A DNA stretch of 64,000 nt from Conchocele bisecta (taxonomy: Eukaryota > Mollusca > Bivalvia > Lucinida > Thyasiridae), in the NCBI GenBank assembly GCA_029237695.1, contig CM055268.1:52723131-52787130 (forward strand), given 5' to 3'. This document shows, one piece after another, positions 11,251-22,782 of the stretch; the stretch's first letter is position 1, and each line of letters starts with the position of its first letter. Both the position numbers and the translations under genes were made by a program. The notes beneath the pieces are model-generated. The model was not told the DNA's origin and searched no databases. It saw only the letters and a program-made list of their open reading frames with translations.

Positions 11251-11792
11251 ATGTCTATATATGGAGATACAAACTATCACGCAACGAAATCATACAGTGA
11301 TACAGGCTATGAGTTGATTAAAAAGAAAATGAATGAGTTTGCTACTCTTGTAAAAGATAAAATGTATATACCAAACCTAAAAAAAACAATACATGCCCTT
11401 AAGCAAGGTAAACCTATAATAACTGTATGGGCAGAAGAATCTGGTCCATTACGTGATGGCTCTTATGAATTTGCATTTGGAAATGGTGTTTCTGGTTCAG
11501 CGCATGAAAACTGTGGTTATACTATGTTGTGTAGTGGTAGAGTTTTACGAATGGGTTTATGCAGTGTCACAAGAGATGGATTTGCAACCGATGAAGTTAA
11601 AATTGGGATTAGTATTAATGGCACCCCAAATGTGAATGCAACTTTAACAAAACATAAAGGACAGCGTTCGGCATATAAAATATTTCAAACTCCAATTGAA
11701 CCTCTGGAAGTGTATTAAATTTCGTTTCACTTACAACATATAGTAGAGCTTCCATTTCAATTGTAAATGTATTGATTGAATTAGATATTTAA
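11251..11792 (+). pseudogene. Fibre-like protein of Polinton A, late frameshift
   Basis: Starts MSIYGDTNY 13 bp after the penton-like stop. A short helical N-terminus leads into ITVWAEESGPLRDGSYEFAF and then a Gly/Ser-rich beta head (GYTMLCSGRVLRMGL). The same head block occurs in B at 60130-60260, after a long repeated coiled coil. The frame ending at 11718 is probably not the true end. The matching terminal beta strands (NFVSL... VLIELDI) sit in another frame ending at 11792, so an indel lies near 11695. Compared with B the coiled-coil shaft is nearly absent. The receptor-binding role is inferred only. Confidence 0.65.
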
Positions 11793-11808
11793 ATTATGAA
11801 AAAATAAA

Positions 11809-12393
11809 ATGAGTAATAAACTGTATCCACTGCTACCAGTTGAGGAGAATAGAACAGAACATTATAGGCTTAGTGAAATAAGTGCTTTAAAACATAAGCT
11901 AGAAAATGAGGTTGAGACAAGGAAAACAATACGAAATAAATATAAAAGAGCTCTGAACATATTAAATTGTGTTCAGTCTGGATTAACTACCGTTGGTCTG
12001 GTAATTGGTGGGACGAGTGCCGGGCTATTATTAACTGTTGTAGGAGTGCCCGTTTCTTTGGGCCTTGGTATTGCGGGTAGTATATGTGGTGTATTTGCAT
12101 TAACAAGCAAATTTGTTAATACTAAACTACTGAAAAAGGCTGAAAAACATGATGAAATATGTATACTTGCAATGGCAAAACTTAATTCTATTGCAAATAA
12201 AGTTTCCACTGCATTACAAGATGGTAATGTATCTGATGAAGAATTTAAATTGATCATGGGAGAGATGGATACATATGAACAAATGAAAGCAGATGTTAGA
12301 AAACCTATAAAGTTTGAGATTTCTGCTGAAGAAAAAAAAATACTACGAGAGCAAATCAAAACAGACATGTTAAAAAATATAAATGGGCACTAA
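11809..12393 (+). CDS. Small two-TM protein with coiled coil (194 aa)
   Basis: Intact frame: MSNKLYPLLPVEENRTEHYR, a charged helix with NKYKRALNIL, a long glycine-rich hydrophobic hairpin (residues about 60-105), then a helical tail (KKAEKHDEICILAMAKLNSI, EMDTYEQMKADVR). The homologue in B at 60548-61045 matches both the N-terminal helix and the tail but lacks the hydrophobic hairpin. It might be a virion-membrane protein or a membrane-disrupting factor. Function unknown. Confidence 0.65.
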   Translation: MSNKLYPLLPVEENRTEHYRLSEISALKHKLENEVETRKTIRNKYKRALNILNCVQSGLTTVGLVIGGTSAGLLLTVVGVPVSLGLGIAGSICGVFALTSKFVNTKLLKKAEKHDEICILAMAKLNSIANKVSTALQDGNVSDEEFKLIMGEMDTYEQMKADVRKPIKFEISAEEKKILREQIKTDMLKNINGH

Positions 12394-12462
12394 ATTTTGA
12401 CTTTCATTTGAGTGCGATCGGGTAAAAAATAAAAAATAAAAAAAATATGGTTTACAAGTTTT

Positions 12463-12786
12463 TCAATAGACAAAATCAAAAGTATGATACTTATTTTTTG
12501 TATTGTTTTTACTTGGCTTCAACCCTAATGGTCTTACATAGTATGGCAACTCCTTATTTTTAGATTTAGCTTGTTCAATTTTAGATTTAAGAGAGAGTGG
12601 TGTCCATGCTTCAGTGTCATCATTTAATGTTAAAATCATAGCTTCACCATTAATAGTATCCACACATCTGTAATCTGTAATAGTATAGATTTCATTCTGT
12701 TTTAAATCTGCCCATTTAATTGTGTTATATTCATTTTGTTCCTTGTGCCTTTCTTCAAACTTGGCCAGTGTGATTTGTTGATTCAT
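12463..12786 (-). CDS. Small conserved Polinton protein (107 aa), possibly beta-rich
   Basis: Intact frame with a WADLKQNEIYTITDY segment, a predicted run of beta strands around GEAMILTLNDDTEAW, and a C-terminal YYVRPLGLKPSKNNTKNKYH...DFV signature. I recall similar small ORFs in animal Polintons. The short beta-rich layout could be an OB-fold-like nucleic-acid binder, but that is speculation. It is divergent from the integrase gene, with a 48-bp AT-rich spacer between the starts. Confidence 0.6.
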   Translation of the reverse strand: MNQQITLAKFEERHKEQNEYNTIKWADLKQNEIYTITDYRCVDTINGEAMILTLNDDTEAWTPLSLKSKIEQAKSKNKELPYYVRPLGLKPSKNNTKNKYHTFDFVY

Positions 12787-12834
12787 TTTTGTGTTTTATG
12801 TTATAGAAATGTATCTTAAATAGAAATTAAAAAA

Positions 12835-13743
12835 ATGGAGAAAATTTATTACAGTCCTAAAGGATTTTGGAAATGTTTAACAGCTGTTAAGAAATTAGCA
12901 AAAGCAGCTAAAATAAGTGATAAAGAAGCATTGAATTTCTTAAAGAAACAAGCGGTATGGCAGATTTATTTACCTGCACCAAAGAAAATAGTGAGGCCAA
13001 AGTTAATTGATGTTTCTAATAAGAATGAAGTTCATTAAGCTGATTTATTATTCCTACCACATGACACTGTTGGTAGAAAAACATATAAATATGCATTGAC
13101 TGTTGTTGATATTGCTAGTAGATATAAAGAGGCAGAACCACTGACTTCAAAGGACAGCAAGGAAGTTGCTAAAGCTTTTGAAAATATTTATAAAAGAAAA
13201 CTAACATATCCAAAATTATTACAAGTAGATCCTGGGAGAGAATTTATGGGTACTGTTACACAGTTCATGGATAAACATAATGTAAATATAAGGCGCGGTA
13301 GAAGAGAAATTCATAGAGACCAAGCCATTGTTGAAAGATTTAATAGGACACTAGCCGAAAGAGTGTTTGGTTATCAGTATGCTAAGGAGTTGGACAATCC
13401 TCATAAACGAAATAGGGAATGGGTTAAGAGGCTACCAGCGGTAATCGCTGCAATAAATTCGGAGACGAAAAAACCCTCTCCAATTGAAATTAAAACATTA
13501 AAAGACGACCCCATCTGTCCTACTGTAAACTTAAGATATTTATACCAACCTGGAGAACAAGAAGGTGGAGGCAGACGTAGAGCTACTGACCCGATATGGA
13601 GTGTTGATATTCACAATATTGATTATCATTTTATTGCACAAGGTATAAGAGTGTATTATTTGAAGGCGCCGGCACCAAAGAGAGGCTTTGTAAAGGAAGA
13701 GCTTCTTATTGTTCCGGCTGATACCCAAACACGTATGTCATGA
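12835..13743 (+). pseudogene. Polinton A DDE integrase with one in-frame stop
   Basis: Retroviral-type integrase of the Polinton family, which inserts the element and makes 6-bp target duplications. One frame runs 12835-13743 but a TAA at 13036-13038 interrupts it just before the first catalytic Asp. The catalytic triad is visible: D in ADLLFLP (13042-13044), D in VDPGREF (13228-13230), E in AIVERFN (13333-13335), with 34 residues between the second and third. A C-terminal beta-rich/SH3-like segment follows (YLYQPGE, DPIWSVDI). The N-terminal part looks like the helical zone of the family. It runs convergently into the polymerase gene with about 38 bp of overlap. Confidence 0.88.
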
Positions 13744-16700
13744 TTCCATCGGGTGCAATGTATCGTTTTGTGTCGAGTGGTGAGAGTGTTGTTTTGTTCA
13801 TTGTTAGTCCGTACATTTTATGGTGTATGGAACGTAGCATATTCATGTTATGAGTGTATGTTTTCTTGTTGAAAAGTGCATCTTTGTAATTTTCAAAGTT
13901 TATTTGTTTTTTGATTACATATTTATTTACTCCCTTTGCTTTCTTGAGTGAGTTCGTTCTGCTCGTAATATAGAGTATAGCTTTGGGCGTAGACCAATAT
14001 ATTCTGCTATTGAAGTGCAACACATTCATCTTTCATTTTGCCTATTACTTTTTTGTTTGTTTCATCATAAAGTGGATGGTCTTTTGGATAATCAGAGAAG
14101 CCATATTCATCTTTCATCTTAGACATATCTTTGTATACATCTTCTGTTTTGATGTCAACTAATAAACTGTCGGTGTCTGTATACAACAAGGTGCAGTTTT
14201 CGTTATATTTCTTTTTCAGTTTGTTATAGTACCAGTCGTACATTAGATGTTTTGATAAGTCTAAGACAGACATGCCAACATAGATTGGCTTGTTTAGCGT
14301 TAGTTTAGTTTTGTTTACATGTATAGCAGATAATTCATCTGAGAATTTGACACGTCTATTGAAATTAGGTTTAGCTATGATTTTTCTTAGTCTTTCGTTT
14401 TCGGTTCCATCTGTTCTTACTAGTTTGATATCTGATCTTTTTCGTAGGTTCTCCATAGTTTTTCCGAATACAGCATTGTTCATTAGTTTATAGAAATCTT
14501 TTTCAAATGCAGACTTTGCTTTTTTACGTAATTCGGTGTTTAGATGAATGTATGGTTCCATCCATGGTTTTTCATTGAATTCTAAGGCTCGATGTACTTT
14601 TAGTGAGTTTTAGGCCAAGAGATATGTACAACTGTAGGTTTCTGTAGTGTAATACATATTTATTTTTGTTGTTTAGATTTGGGACAAGTTTCTCTATGTT
14701 TATCATATTGCTATTGTTAAGAAGTTCTGTTTGATATTCTGATAACCATTCTTTTTTTACTGCTAGTTTTTCAGGTGCAAGTGGATAATCGTTGTGTAGT
14801 TTATGTAGGCTTTTTGGGTATTCTATGTCTACTTCAAGGATTAAACCTTTGCCTGGTTTTGGTTGAGCAACTGTGTTTCTACTGTTTAAGGGTTTCCACT
14901 TGAAACCGGAGTACGGTAAAGGTTGACTCATTGCCCATCCGTATAGGTTATTTGCGTCGTAATACATGATGTGATTGTTTTCGTCAGTTGGATTGTAATC
15001 AGCTACAAGAGGATTGTTTGCTTTTGCATGTCTTTTGGATACCATACCACTTATACCGCCACGCATACCTTTTTCTATGAATAAATGCATATCAATATCT
15101 GTTAGTAGTTCTAGGTTTATTTGAGTGTGTTTTAGTAATGCATCCCATGATAGACCTGGAGCTGTATAGTATGTAATGGGTCAAGTTTGTATGCATTTAT
15201 ACATGTTTTTCTAAATGTTTGGAATACATCAACAAGTAGAACAACATCAGTTTTAAGGTATAAATCATGATAATCTCCAAGGGTTTTACAATTGAACTCT
15301 TTCCATACCTGTTGTGCGTGTTCATATTCTTTTTGGTTGATACTTTCATCTGTAAGCTAGACTGCTGTAAAATTTATCTATAAGTGGTAATTGTGTTTCA
15401 TTGAATCTTTCTTTGTTGTTCATATATTCATAAGGGTAAACTCCTTTACGTAAAAGTAGATTGGTTTTATTGTTGAAGACATTGTTGGTGATTTTGAAAT
15501 CTGATTTATCTGTTGCATCTACTAACTTTTCAAGTGATGAAGACATGAATTGGAAACTATCTAAGAACTTGAGTTGTCCAATGCTAAATGAGATGTACTT
15601 TTCAGCATTGGTTGGAATACAAGTTATGTTCCGGTTTGCTGTGTGTATTTTTTGCATTATAAGATGACTATCATATCCTTTTAGGTTGTGGAATACTACA
15701 GGGATTTTAGTTGTGCCTGGTTTTATTTTGTGTTTTAGGTTGCAGTTTTTGTGTGCGGCTCCTCTGTATTTACCTGTGAAATGGCAGTGGTCTCTTACTT
15801 TTGTATCGTTTAGTTCTGTTTCACATATCCAACAATGGGTTGAACTTTCATAATCTTTGGTGTTTTGTTATGTCATTGTTATTTGAGTTGGATGGGTAAA
15901 AGTGTTGTTGATGTTGCTTGTTTCACATTTCAAATGGTTTAAGAATGTTTCAACTACATCTTCACCTCTGTATATTACTGGTTTTTCTGCTTTGCCATCA
16001 TACCGCACAACTTGATATCCAAAACCACAAGCTTCATGTTCACTTGTTATTTCTGATTTGTCGCCAGCAGGTTTGTTTTCAGGGGTTATTATGCTTTCAA
16101 AGTCCGCATAGATTACATATGGAACTGGTAGTTGGTTTTGATGGTTTTTGAATTTTATATGGTTTTTATCTTTTGAGGGCATTTCTATTTTTGTTGTAGT
16201 TTTGTTGATGCCTTCACAATCTTCTTTATGCTTGAGTAGTAAGTCTTCTTGTGAGAAGCCATATATACAACGTTCACAGAAGTATGTTTTGTTTTTGTAT
16301 GTCTGTTTAGGTTTTTAATCCAACAATAATGATATTGCGTTTCTTCACCTTCTTCGTCTTGTGATATTAATAGTAAATTAATTCTATTAAATTCTGTTGG
16401 TTGGTCTGATATGTAATATGGGAATATGCTTATTTTCTCTGTCTTTTTTGTTATTGTGTATCCATAAACATTTATTGCAAGATTGTTTTGTTTTTCCACT
16501 TTTAGTATTTGGGTTATGGGGGTTGGAAAATCGATGTCCTTCAAGTTCAAATTGTCTTTGTTTTTTGTATAACTGTAAATATTATTACGGTTACTTTTTG
16601 CGGGGTATATAGCGGATGTCAGAGCCCATCTCAAACATTCATTATCATTATTCTTTACATTGATTATTGCTTTTTTATTTATCAATGGCTTGGGTAAAGA

Positions 16701-16920
16701 AGGGATATATGAAAAGCCTTTGAGTGGTTCATATTTTGCAATGTTTAAGTACAGTTTAATACAGTGTTCAATCTCTAGGCCTGATGCTGTATTTGTAAAT
16801 TTTTCAATCCAAGTTTGCAGATACGAGGTTTGAGACTTGAAGAATTCGACTACCTTATTACCGTCAAGAGCTGTCGCGTGACACGTGCATTCTTGTACAT
16901 TCCGGATTTCCGTATAATTG

Positions 16921-19331
16921 TATATGTGTGATGTGTGGCACTGTTTTGTATTGTTGTGCGTACTATTGATTTCACATACCTGTGATTCCACATACCTGTG
17001 ATTTCACACACCTGTGATTTTTACATACCTGTGATTTAGCATGTACATTTGCCATGTACAATGTGCGTGTAATAACGGGGCTTATGTTGTATTGGTGGAA
17101 ATACGTTTATGCGTGTCATTTTTGCGGATTTAAATATACGTCTATTTTATGAGCAATGTTTTACTGATGTCACGCCATATTTGCCACAGACTATGCATGT
17201 GTGTGGTAGAGAACTCGTTGACTGCGTGTGCTGGTTTCGCTAGGGAGAAGACCTTTTAGTATTACGGATGTCCACTGTCCGTGCCAGCCGAGTTTGTCCG
17301 CGTGTCAGTTGTTCACCATATAAGGGACCTTCTGTAGGTGAAGCCAGTATATAGCGCAGACCATACCATGGTCTGCCCTGTTATGTATGCTACGGGTTAG
17401 TGTTTCAGCATAGCCTGGTACTGGCCAACACGGATATATCAGATCCCATACTGGTGATGCTTTGTGTCGTGATATTTCCGTAAATGACCACGATATTTGA
17501 GTTTAGTATGTGCTACACTCATTTGAGTGTATAGCCGTAGGACCGATATGGAGGTGTTTGGCGGGGCCAAAAAGCGACCTTCGCATTGTCGAGACCAGTC
17601 GAGTAGATTTCGGATTATGAGATCTGGGTCTATAGTGTGCAGAATTATGGTAGTGTGGGGTATACCATGTTGGATGGTATTTATTCCACGAGGGCTGTAC
17701 ACTGGTTTGGTTGAATTTAAGGCATGGGAACATATATTTATGCCAAATATAACCCACGGGTGACATGGCAAAAGCCATGGTTTTGTAGTATTTATGTGAG
17801 ATGTCGAACGAGGGGTAGGCATATTCATTATTCGTGCATGGTTTTCACTGGTGCGTATATAAGCGATGTCTCGCTATGTGTTGGCGGGACACATATTTTC
17901 TGGTTACAGAAGACTAGTACTGTATTCACCAGTGACACGGAGGATTTTGGTATGTACCTACAACATTTTATTTCAGCTGTGATTTGCCGTTGTTCGATTC
18001 CCGTTCTAGTCCGTTGTGCATTCTGTCTGTCTGTCTGTGCGTATTCGTCCAGTAATTGGAGACTCATTTCATTTTTGTAGCCTCTTGAGATCGCTCCAGC
18101 GGGCAACATTGGACGTTTTGGTCCACTCGTTGAGGGCAGACCCCAGTCAGTGCAGAGTGTCAGGTCGTCCGAGTGTCCGTACGTCTGTCTGGCGCAGTGT
18201 GTGTAGCAGCTCCGGGTACAGGCCTGTATAGAGCAGTGTGTGATAGCTACATCGCGTTCAGCAGACAGTCACAGCCATAGTTTAGTGAAGTGAAACGCCA
18301 TACACACATATCATATCATTATACTACCACCGAGTTGAATGTCACCTAAGTGAAACTTTTCCCGGCGTCTTAGCCATAGTGATAATCGCCATTTTTGTAT
18401 TATATCGGAACTTTACATCTGGTCTACCCCACCACTTCCGGTATTACAACCCATTGATTCACCATGGATACTTTACATCCGGTCTACCACATCCGGGTTG
18501 CTACAGTCGAGTGATACCATAGGAACTTTACATCTGGTCCACCATTTCCGGAAATAATACTACCTTTGGAACTTTACTTCCGGTACCAGCTTCCGGAACA
18601 TTATCGTTATTGACTATCATGTGATGTAACCACATCCGGTTTTGACTTTGACATTCATACTTTGGAAATATATTGCATAGGCAATACATATGTATACTTT
18701 GATAGTGTATGGTAATACTCCTATCATGGCATATCATGGCTAAGGGATTGTAGTAAGACTACATATATTGTTTATGGATTAATCCACTTGAAGTTGGATA
18801 ATAGCCACATTGGTGACTAGACCTCATATTGCGGGTGAGGCAGACCTTGGGACCTTGATACTCAAGAGGTTACCACTATCTATTGAGATACGCCAGCACT
18901 GGGGTAGCTCAGATGATTGTCATTTGTCCTCCAATGTTCGTTCTGTCATGTTATACTTGTATGTTATTTTACTTTGATTAGCGATCATCAAAGTACTTGT
19001 GCATTCATACTATTGTCCACTACGGGACCATTGAGATACCACATACCGAGTTTATTCGTCTATAGCTTTTAAGTTGCGTTAAAGTATAACAGTCGATTGG
19101 CTTACAACCTTGTAGTAATTGAATAGTATCATGCACAGTACAGTGATGTTCGCATATCAATGTATCATGTATTCCTGTGTGTTCCCCATGTAATATAGTG
19201 TACATTATAAGTGATTAAGTGACTACGTGTACTTATCTACTCTGGCCTATCCCTTACACTTCAACTGCATTGTTACCATATTGGCCATAACGTCATAACA
19301 ATTGAAGTATACTTGGTTCATATGATAATTG
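16921..19331. mobile_element. Foreign insertion of about 2.4 kb splitting PolB (edges approximate)
   Basis: PolB coding stops making sense between about 16900 and about 19350. ATAATTG occurs at both candidate edges (16914-16920 and 19325-19331), a possible 7-bp target duplication, but I see no convincing TIR or TG..CA ends. The left end holds four CACCTGTGATTT-type repeats (16977-17037). At 18405-18600 about four degenerate units contain GGAACTTTACATCTGGTC followed by TTCCGG. No transposase or RT is recognised. It could be a solo LTR or a non-autonomous transposon. Confidence 0.55.
18405..18600. repeat. Degenerate tandem repeat within the PolB insertion
   Basis: About four units of 40-60 bp, each with a GGAACTTTAC(A/T)TC(C/T)GG core and ending in TTCCGG. 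The pattern is suggestive of LTR or regulatory direct repeats. Confidence 0.65.
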
Positions 19332-19658
19332 GGGAGACAATTTGTCTCGATCATTCCTGACCTTGGTAATGACCTTGACAAGAGCATTGCTGTGTTCTCC
19401 ATGAGTTTGTCCGATGACATACTTTCTTTCTCCACCGTTTTCATCTTTGAAATTTTTTAGAGAAATGCCAATTGAAAACTTTATTCCATTGTATTCTTTT
19501 ATATCTTGATTGATTTGTTTTATTATAGCAGATTGATTTTCATCGAATAGAACAGAAGGATCTTTATATTTCTTTGCATTGATTTCATATGACTTGAAAT
19601 AAGCACACAATGGCTTGTCAACCAATTTTAATGATTTTTCAATTAATTTTAATTCTTT

Positions 19659-19765
19659 TTCACGATTTATGGATCGTGGGGCTGGGATTGGTTTTTCACG
19701 ATTTATGGATCGTGGGGCTGGGATTGGTTTTTTTGATCTGGGGGCTGGAATTGGCTTTTCAATCT
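19659..19765. repeat. 36-bp tandem repeat encoding PIPAPR motifs
   Basis: Two near-identical 36-bp units (19659-19730) and a degenerate third encode, on the minus strand, repeated PIPAPRS(I/K) motifs. This proline-rich linker is a recognisable N-terminal trait of Polinton polymerases. Confidence 0.8.
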
Positions 19766-20038
19766 TTGTTTGGTTAAGTTTCTCTTTCCTTCTTTGCTTC
19801 TTTTTTCTTCTCTTTCCCTACGGTTTTCTTCCACAGATGGTTTAGTCTCTGCTTTGGTCTCTGAAGATTTCAAAGCATCAACCATCTTTCGCAATTGCTC
19901 ATCATTAATAACTCTATCACGATACAGTTTCAGAATATCTTGGTACATCTGTAGCACTCATTTTTCTTTTTAATCTTTGGTTTATTATAATATTATTTTT
20001 TATTTAATAGAAATATTATTGTATATATAACGTAAAAA

Positions 20039-20323
20039 ATGGGAGAAATAAACATAAACATGTGCCAATACAAAAATATTCATTCAGATAAACCATGCAC
20101 GATAAAATCAGTGAAAAACTCAATATACTGTGCAACCCATAAATTTAGAGTAAAAAAGAATACCCCCTTGAAACCATGCCTAGTGTGTGGAAAGGGTACT
20201 TGTGTTATGTATCAAGTGTGTGGAAAGTGTGGGGCAAATAGAGTTTGGGCCTTAAAGAGATACTATAAAATAGAGAAACCATTCAGACAAGAGTCTGCCA
20301 GACTTAGGGGGATTGTGATATAG
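20039..20323 (+). CDS. Small Cys-rich, probably zinc-binding protein (94 aa)
   Basis: Intact frame divergent from PolB, with an 81-bp spacer to the PolB start. Cys/His pattern: MCQYKN, PCTIK, YCATHK, then PCLVCGKGTC and VCGKCGANR, giving at least four CxxC-like ligand pairs. The tail is basic and helical. It could be a nucleic-acid-binding zinc ribbon. I recall similar small ORFs beside PolB in animal Polintons. It is the last element A gene on the right; the element should end soon after it. Confidence 0.62.
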   Translation: MGEININMCQYKNIHSDKPCTIKSVKNSIYCATHKFRVKKNTPLKPCLVCGKGTCVMYQVCGKCGANRVWALKRYYKIEKPFRQESARLRGIVI

Positions 20324-20384
20324 CGGTTTCGTGGTTCATTGCATATATTTTGCTGAAGATTATGGTTTTCGTACAAAACAACTA

Positions 20385-20580
20385 TATAGTTTTATATATG
20401 AAGTATTATTTTGGTAAATTCCTAGTCTCAAAGGCTGAGAAGTTTACAATTGAGATTATATTGTAAGATTTTCATATAAAAGTACAAAAATACCAAACTA
20501 TATAGTAGATTTGCATTTTTATATATTTAAACTTCTAACCTCAGGGTCTGAGAACGATACAATAGAGATTATATCGCTGG
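20385..20580. repeat. Imperfect direct repeat, two units of about 100-130 bp
   Basis: Both units start with ACTATATAG and carry CTCA..GGCTGAGAA / CTCAGGGTCTGAGAA and then GAGATTATAT. They lie just right of the last Polinton A gene. They could be remnants of the element's terminal region or an intronic repeat. Confidence 0.55.
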
Positions 20581-21034
20581 TGCCTCATAATCTATATATA
20601 TACTTCATACTAGTATTTATAATTATCAATATTCAATGCGGTACATGTGCTCAAGGTTAAGGTCAAATTTGTGTTAACGTTTAAGAGAGGTACATCTTCC
20701 ATTAATTTTACTGATTTCTTGTGATGATGGCTGCATTAGCCTACATGAGTGACTGGATCCCGAACAACGTACATCCTGATCAGACCGTGAGGATGCAGCA
20801 GGTGTATTTTCTCAAACGATTTGATTTGACTTAATGGTGTTTAACGGCCTGTCAACAGCTAAAATCATTTTAGGCCGGGTTAATTGGGTCGAATCCCATA
20901 TGTTACCTGTTGTGATGGGGGTGGGGTGGGGTGGGGGTGTTGGGGGGATAAATACCAACATCGGAAATATATATATATTCATCCCTGAAAATAACCCGAC
21001 CTCATCACACCAGAGTCACTTAGCCTCACTCCCC
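20581..21034. other. Intron sequence, no gene seen
   Basis: Contains a fragment resembling the SINE tail at about 20832-20880 (GTTTAACGGCCTGTCAACAGC) and a G-rich microsatellite at 20918-20950. No coding signal. Confidence 0.4.
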
Positions 21035-21070
21035 AAAAGTAATAAGATTAGTACTAATCTTATTACTTTT
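21035..21070. repeat. Perfect 36-bp palindrome without loop
   Basis: Two 18-bp arms around AGTACT are perfect complements, centred between 21052 and 21053. Possibly a short MITE relic. Confidence 0.8.
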
Positions 21071-21181
21071 ATTATGGGTATAACCAGATTAAATTATAAA
21101 GGATTTGAAAGCCAACAAGAGTGCCGAAGGTCACAATATACGCCTGTCGAGGCATGGCTAGTCAATAAGGGGTTCTTCATG

Positions 21182-21470
21182 TTGCCATGATAAACATGTG
21201 TACCACATTTGGTTATGATCCGTCAAGTAGAACTCTATAGTTATTACGCGGACACGGATACCGAATGAGAATATTAAAACTGGCTGCCAAGGGGAGGGAG
21301 TTAAGTGATCCGACAATTTTGAAAATGATTAGGGTTCCTCGTTTTCCAACAATAAACATATGCACCAAATTTGGTTACGATCCATCAAGTAGAACTTTAT
21401 TTATTGCGTAGACAAGGATACAGAGTGCGAAAATGAAAGAAATACCGCCAAATGGAGATCATTTTTTTTA
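21182..21470. repeat. Two imperfect direct copies of about 150 bp
   Basis: The first copy (about 21187) and the second (about 21346) share AAACAT.TG.ACCA..TTTGGTTA.GATCC.TCAAGTAGAAC. They are diverged and non-coding. Confidence 0.6.
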
Positions 21471-21904
21471 CTAATTTTGTTTTTTGCGTAGACAAGTTGT
21501 GCCCACTAGCCCATACAACTGCTGCCCATACAAGGTGCATACATGTACATAATCCTTCCAGTTTATTTTCAAACGGACATATAAAACTGTACCTGAAGGT
21601 CAATGTAGGGATATCGGGATTCCATTAAGGATGAAACCCATCGCTAAACCTTCACGTGCTCCCAACCAACCGGTCAACATCAAACCCATTTCAGAATTTA
21701 CCATCGGCTAGCATAACACGTTACCCGATGAATAGAATACCAGTTTCGTATGTGTTGGTACCAAGTGTGTCAGGCTCGGCTCGGGAACGCTATGAATTCC
21801 TCTGCTATCCTCGGAATTCCTACACTTTCCTAGTCTTGACTGATAAACTTTATACCAAAAGACACTGTCCTGGTATTCTCTGTAGAACTAATGACCAAAA
21901 CAAG

Positions 21905-22090
21905 TGAAAGTGGAAGGGTTTAACGTCCCAGCAACAGCTAAGGTCATATAAAGACGGGACCACAGTCTAAAGTCTCATCCGAAAGACCAGTTTATGAAAG
22001 TATTTTTTATGTCCTAGGTGAGGTTTGAACCCACAACCTCCGGATTGGAAGTCAGGTGTTCTAACCCATAGCCACAACCCATCCCTTAAC
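21905..22090 (-). mobile_element. tRNA-headed SINE
   Basis: On the minus strand a tRNA-like head (about 22086-22010) has an anticodon-arm-like segment with TTCC and a B-box GGTTCAAACC. The body ends towards 21905 in a GTTTAACGTCCCAGCAACAGC segment. Related tail fragments occur at about 20832, 22240 and 27600. It is a SINE, not a functional tRNA gene: the acceptor arm does not pair. Confidence 0.65.
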
Positions 22091-22614
22091 TAGTGAGCAG
22101 AAAACGTTCTATTTGTATTCATTTTGTGGTATATAGTCTGCACCAACGTCACAGTCGATACTGAAGTTTCTAATTTTAGCTGATGATCTCGGGACCAACT
22201 TCACTCGGTAGGTGCAATTATACCCTGATTCATTGACTGGAGTTTTACGTCCGTTCAACACAATGTCGTACATACGAGAATGTACATGTATGATGGGTTA
22301 GTGGAGAACTGTACATAAACTACAATAAAAACTTTCAGCACTGAACATTAGTGGTTTGATTCAGTGCCAGGTCCTCTTAATTACTACACCAGATCACTAA
22401 ATTGGCCCTTGGTGTGAATCCGAATAAGATTAGCAGTTATGATACGCACTCTCCCATCCTACTAACCCGAATTATCTGCCCTTTGATACCAACAGAAAAT
22501 ATTTGTGTTATCATTCCACATCTGTGGCGGCTTGGCAGTTCTGAATTATGGTAAAGCAACTCTTAACATATCGTCTGCTGTTGTTTCATTTATTTTATTC
22601 CTTCTTGATAAAAC
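22091..22614. other. Intron sequence with SINE-tail fragment
   Basis: A fragment with TTTTACGTCCGTTCAACA lies at about 22245-22262; another is at about 27605. Nothing else recognised. Confidence 0.4.
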
Positions 22615-22782
22615 CATGCTGTGGCAGCACATTATAATCTTTTTCATTGGAAATGATTCTAAAATGCTGTCGAACCAGGTTTTGTTTTAGATAAATGGAA
22701 AATAAACAGCAGGCAACATTTATTTATAGTTCTATGTATAATAGGAATCATAATGAACGGTCAGCAAGGTCACCACCGTTAC

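Larger units (their letters stand above)
13706..19957 (-). pseudogene. Protein-primed family B DNA polymerase (PolB), multiply broken and split by an insertion
   Basis: Replicative polymerase of Polintons. From the 5' end: charged N-terminus (19957), three proline-rich PIPAPR copies in a second frame (about 19650-19765), and an N-terminal domain (19625-about 19350). Foreign DNA of about 2.4 kb follows. The frame then continues at 16900 with NDNECLRWAL and HYCWIKNLNR. Exonuclease motif YADFES is at 16093-16110, a YHDLYLKTDV block at about 15240-15275, motif A DANNLYG at about 14938-14958, motif B KLMNNAVFGK at about 14460-14489 and motif C YTDTDS at 14166-14183. Frame changes or stops occur near 19700, 16320, 16183, 15865, 15660-15345, 15180, 14570 and 14015. 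Active-site residues are preserved, so the family call is firm; the gene is dead. Confidence 0.88.
4620..20350. mobile_element. Polinton/Maverick element A (autonomous type, decayed)
   Basis: Defined by DDE integrase, protein-primed PolB, packaging ATPase, MCP candidate, penton-like and fibre-like genes in a compact two-strand layout. Size without the PolB insertion is about 13.3 kb. Edges are approximate because no TIR was found; the true element may extend by a few hundred bases. It lies wholly in the last annexin intron. No adenovirus-type cysteine protease was recognised. Confidence 0.85.

Noticed and set aside
4643..20323. Adenovirus-type cysteine protease expected in Polintons
   Set aside because: No His/Asp/Cys protease block was recognised in any frame of A or B; it may be lost or too diverged to see.
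4620..20700. TIRs for Polinton A
   Set aside because: Only short AT-rich words (ACTTCATATATA) are shared in inverted orientation by the two sides, which is not enough.
22010..22086. tRNA-Gly-like gene
   Set aside because: A/B boxes are present but the acceptor stem does not pair and a SINE body follows.
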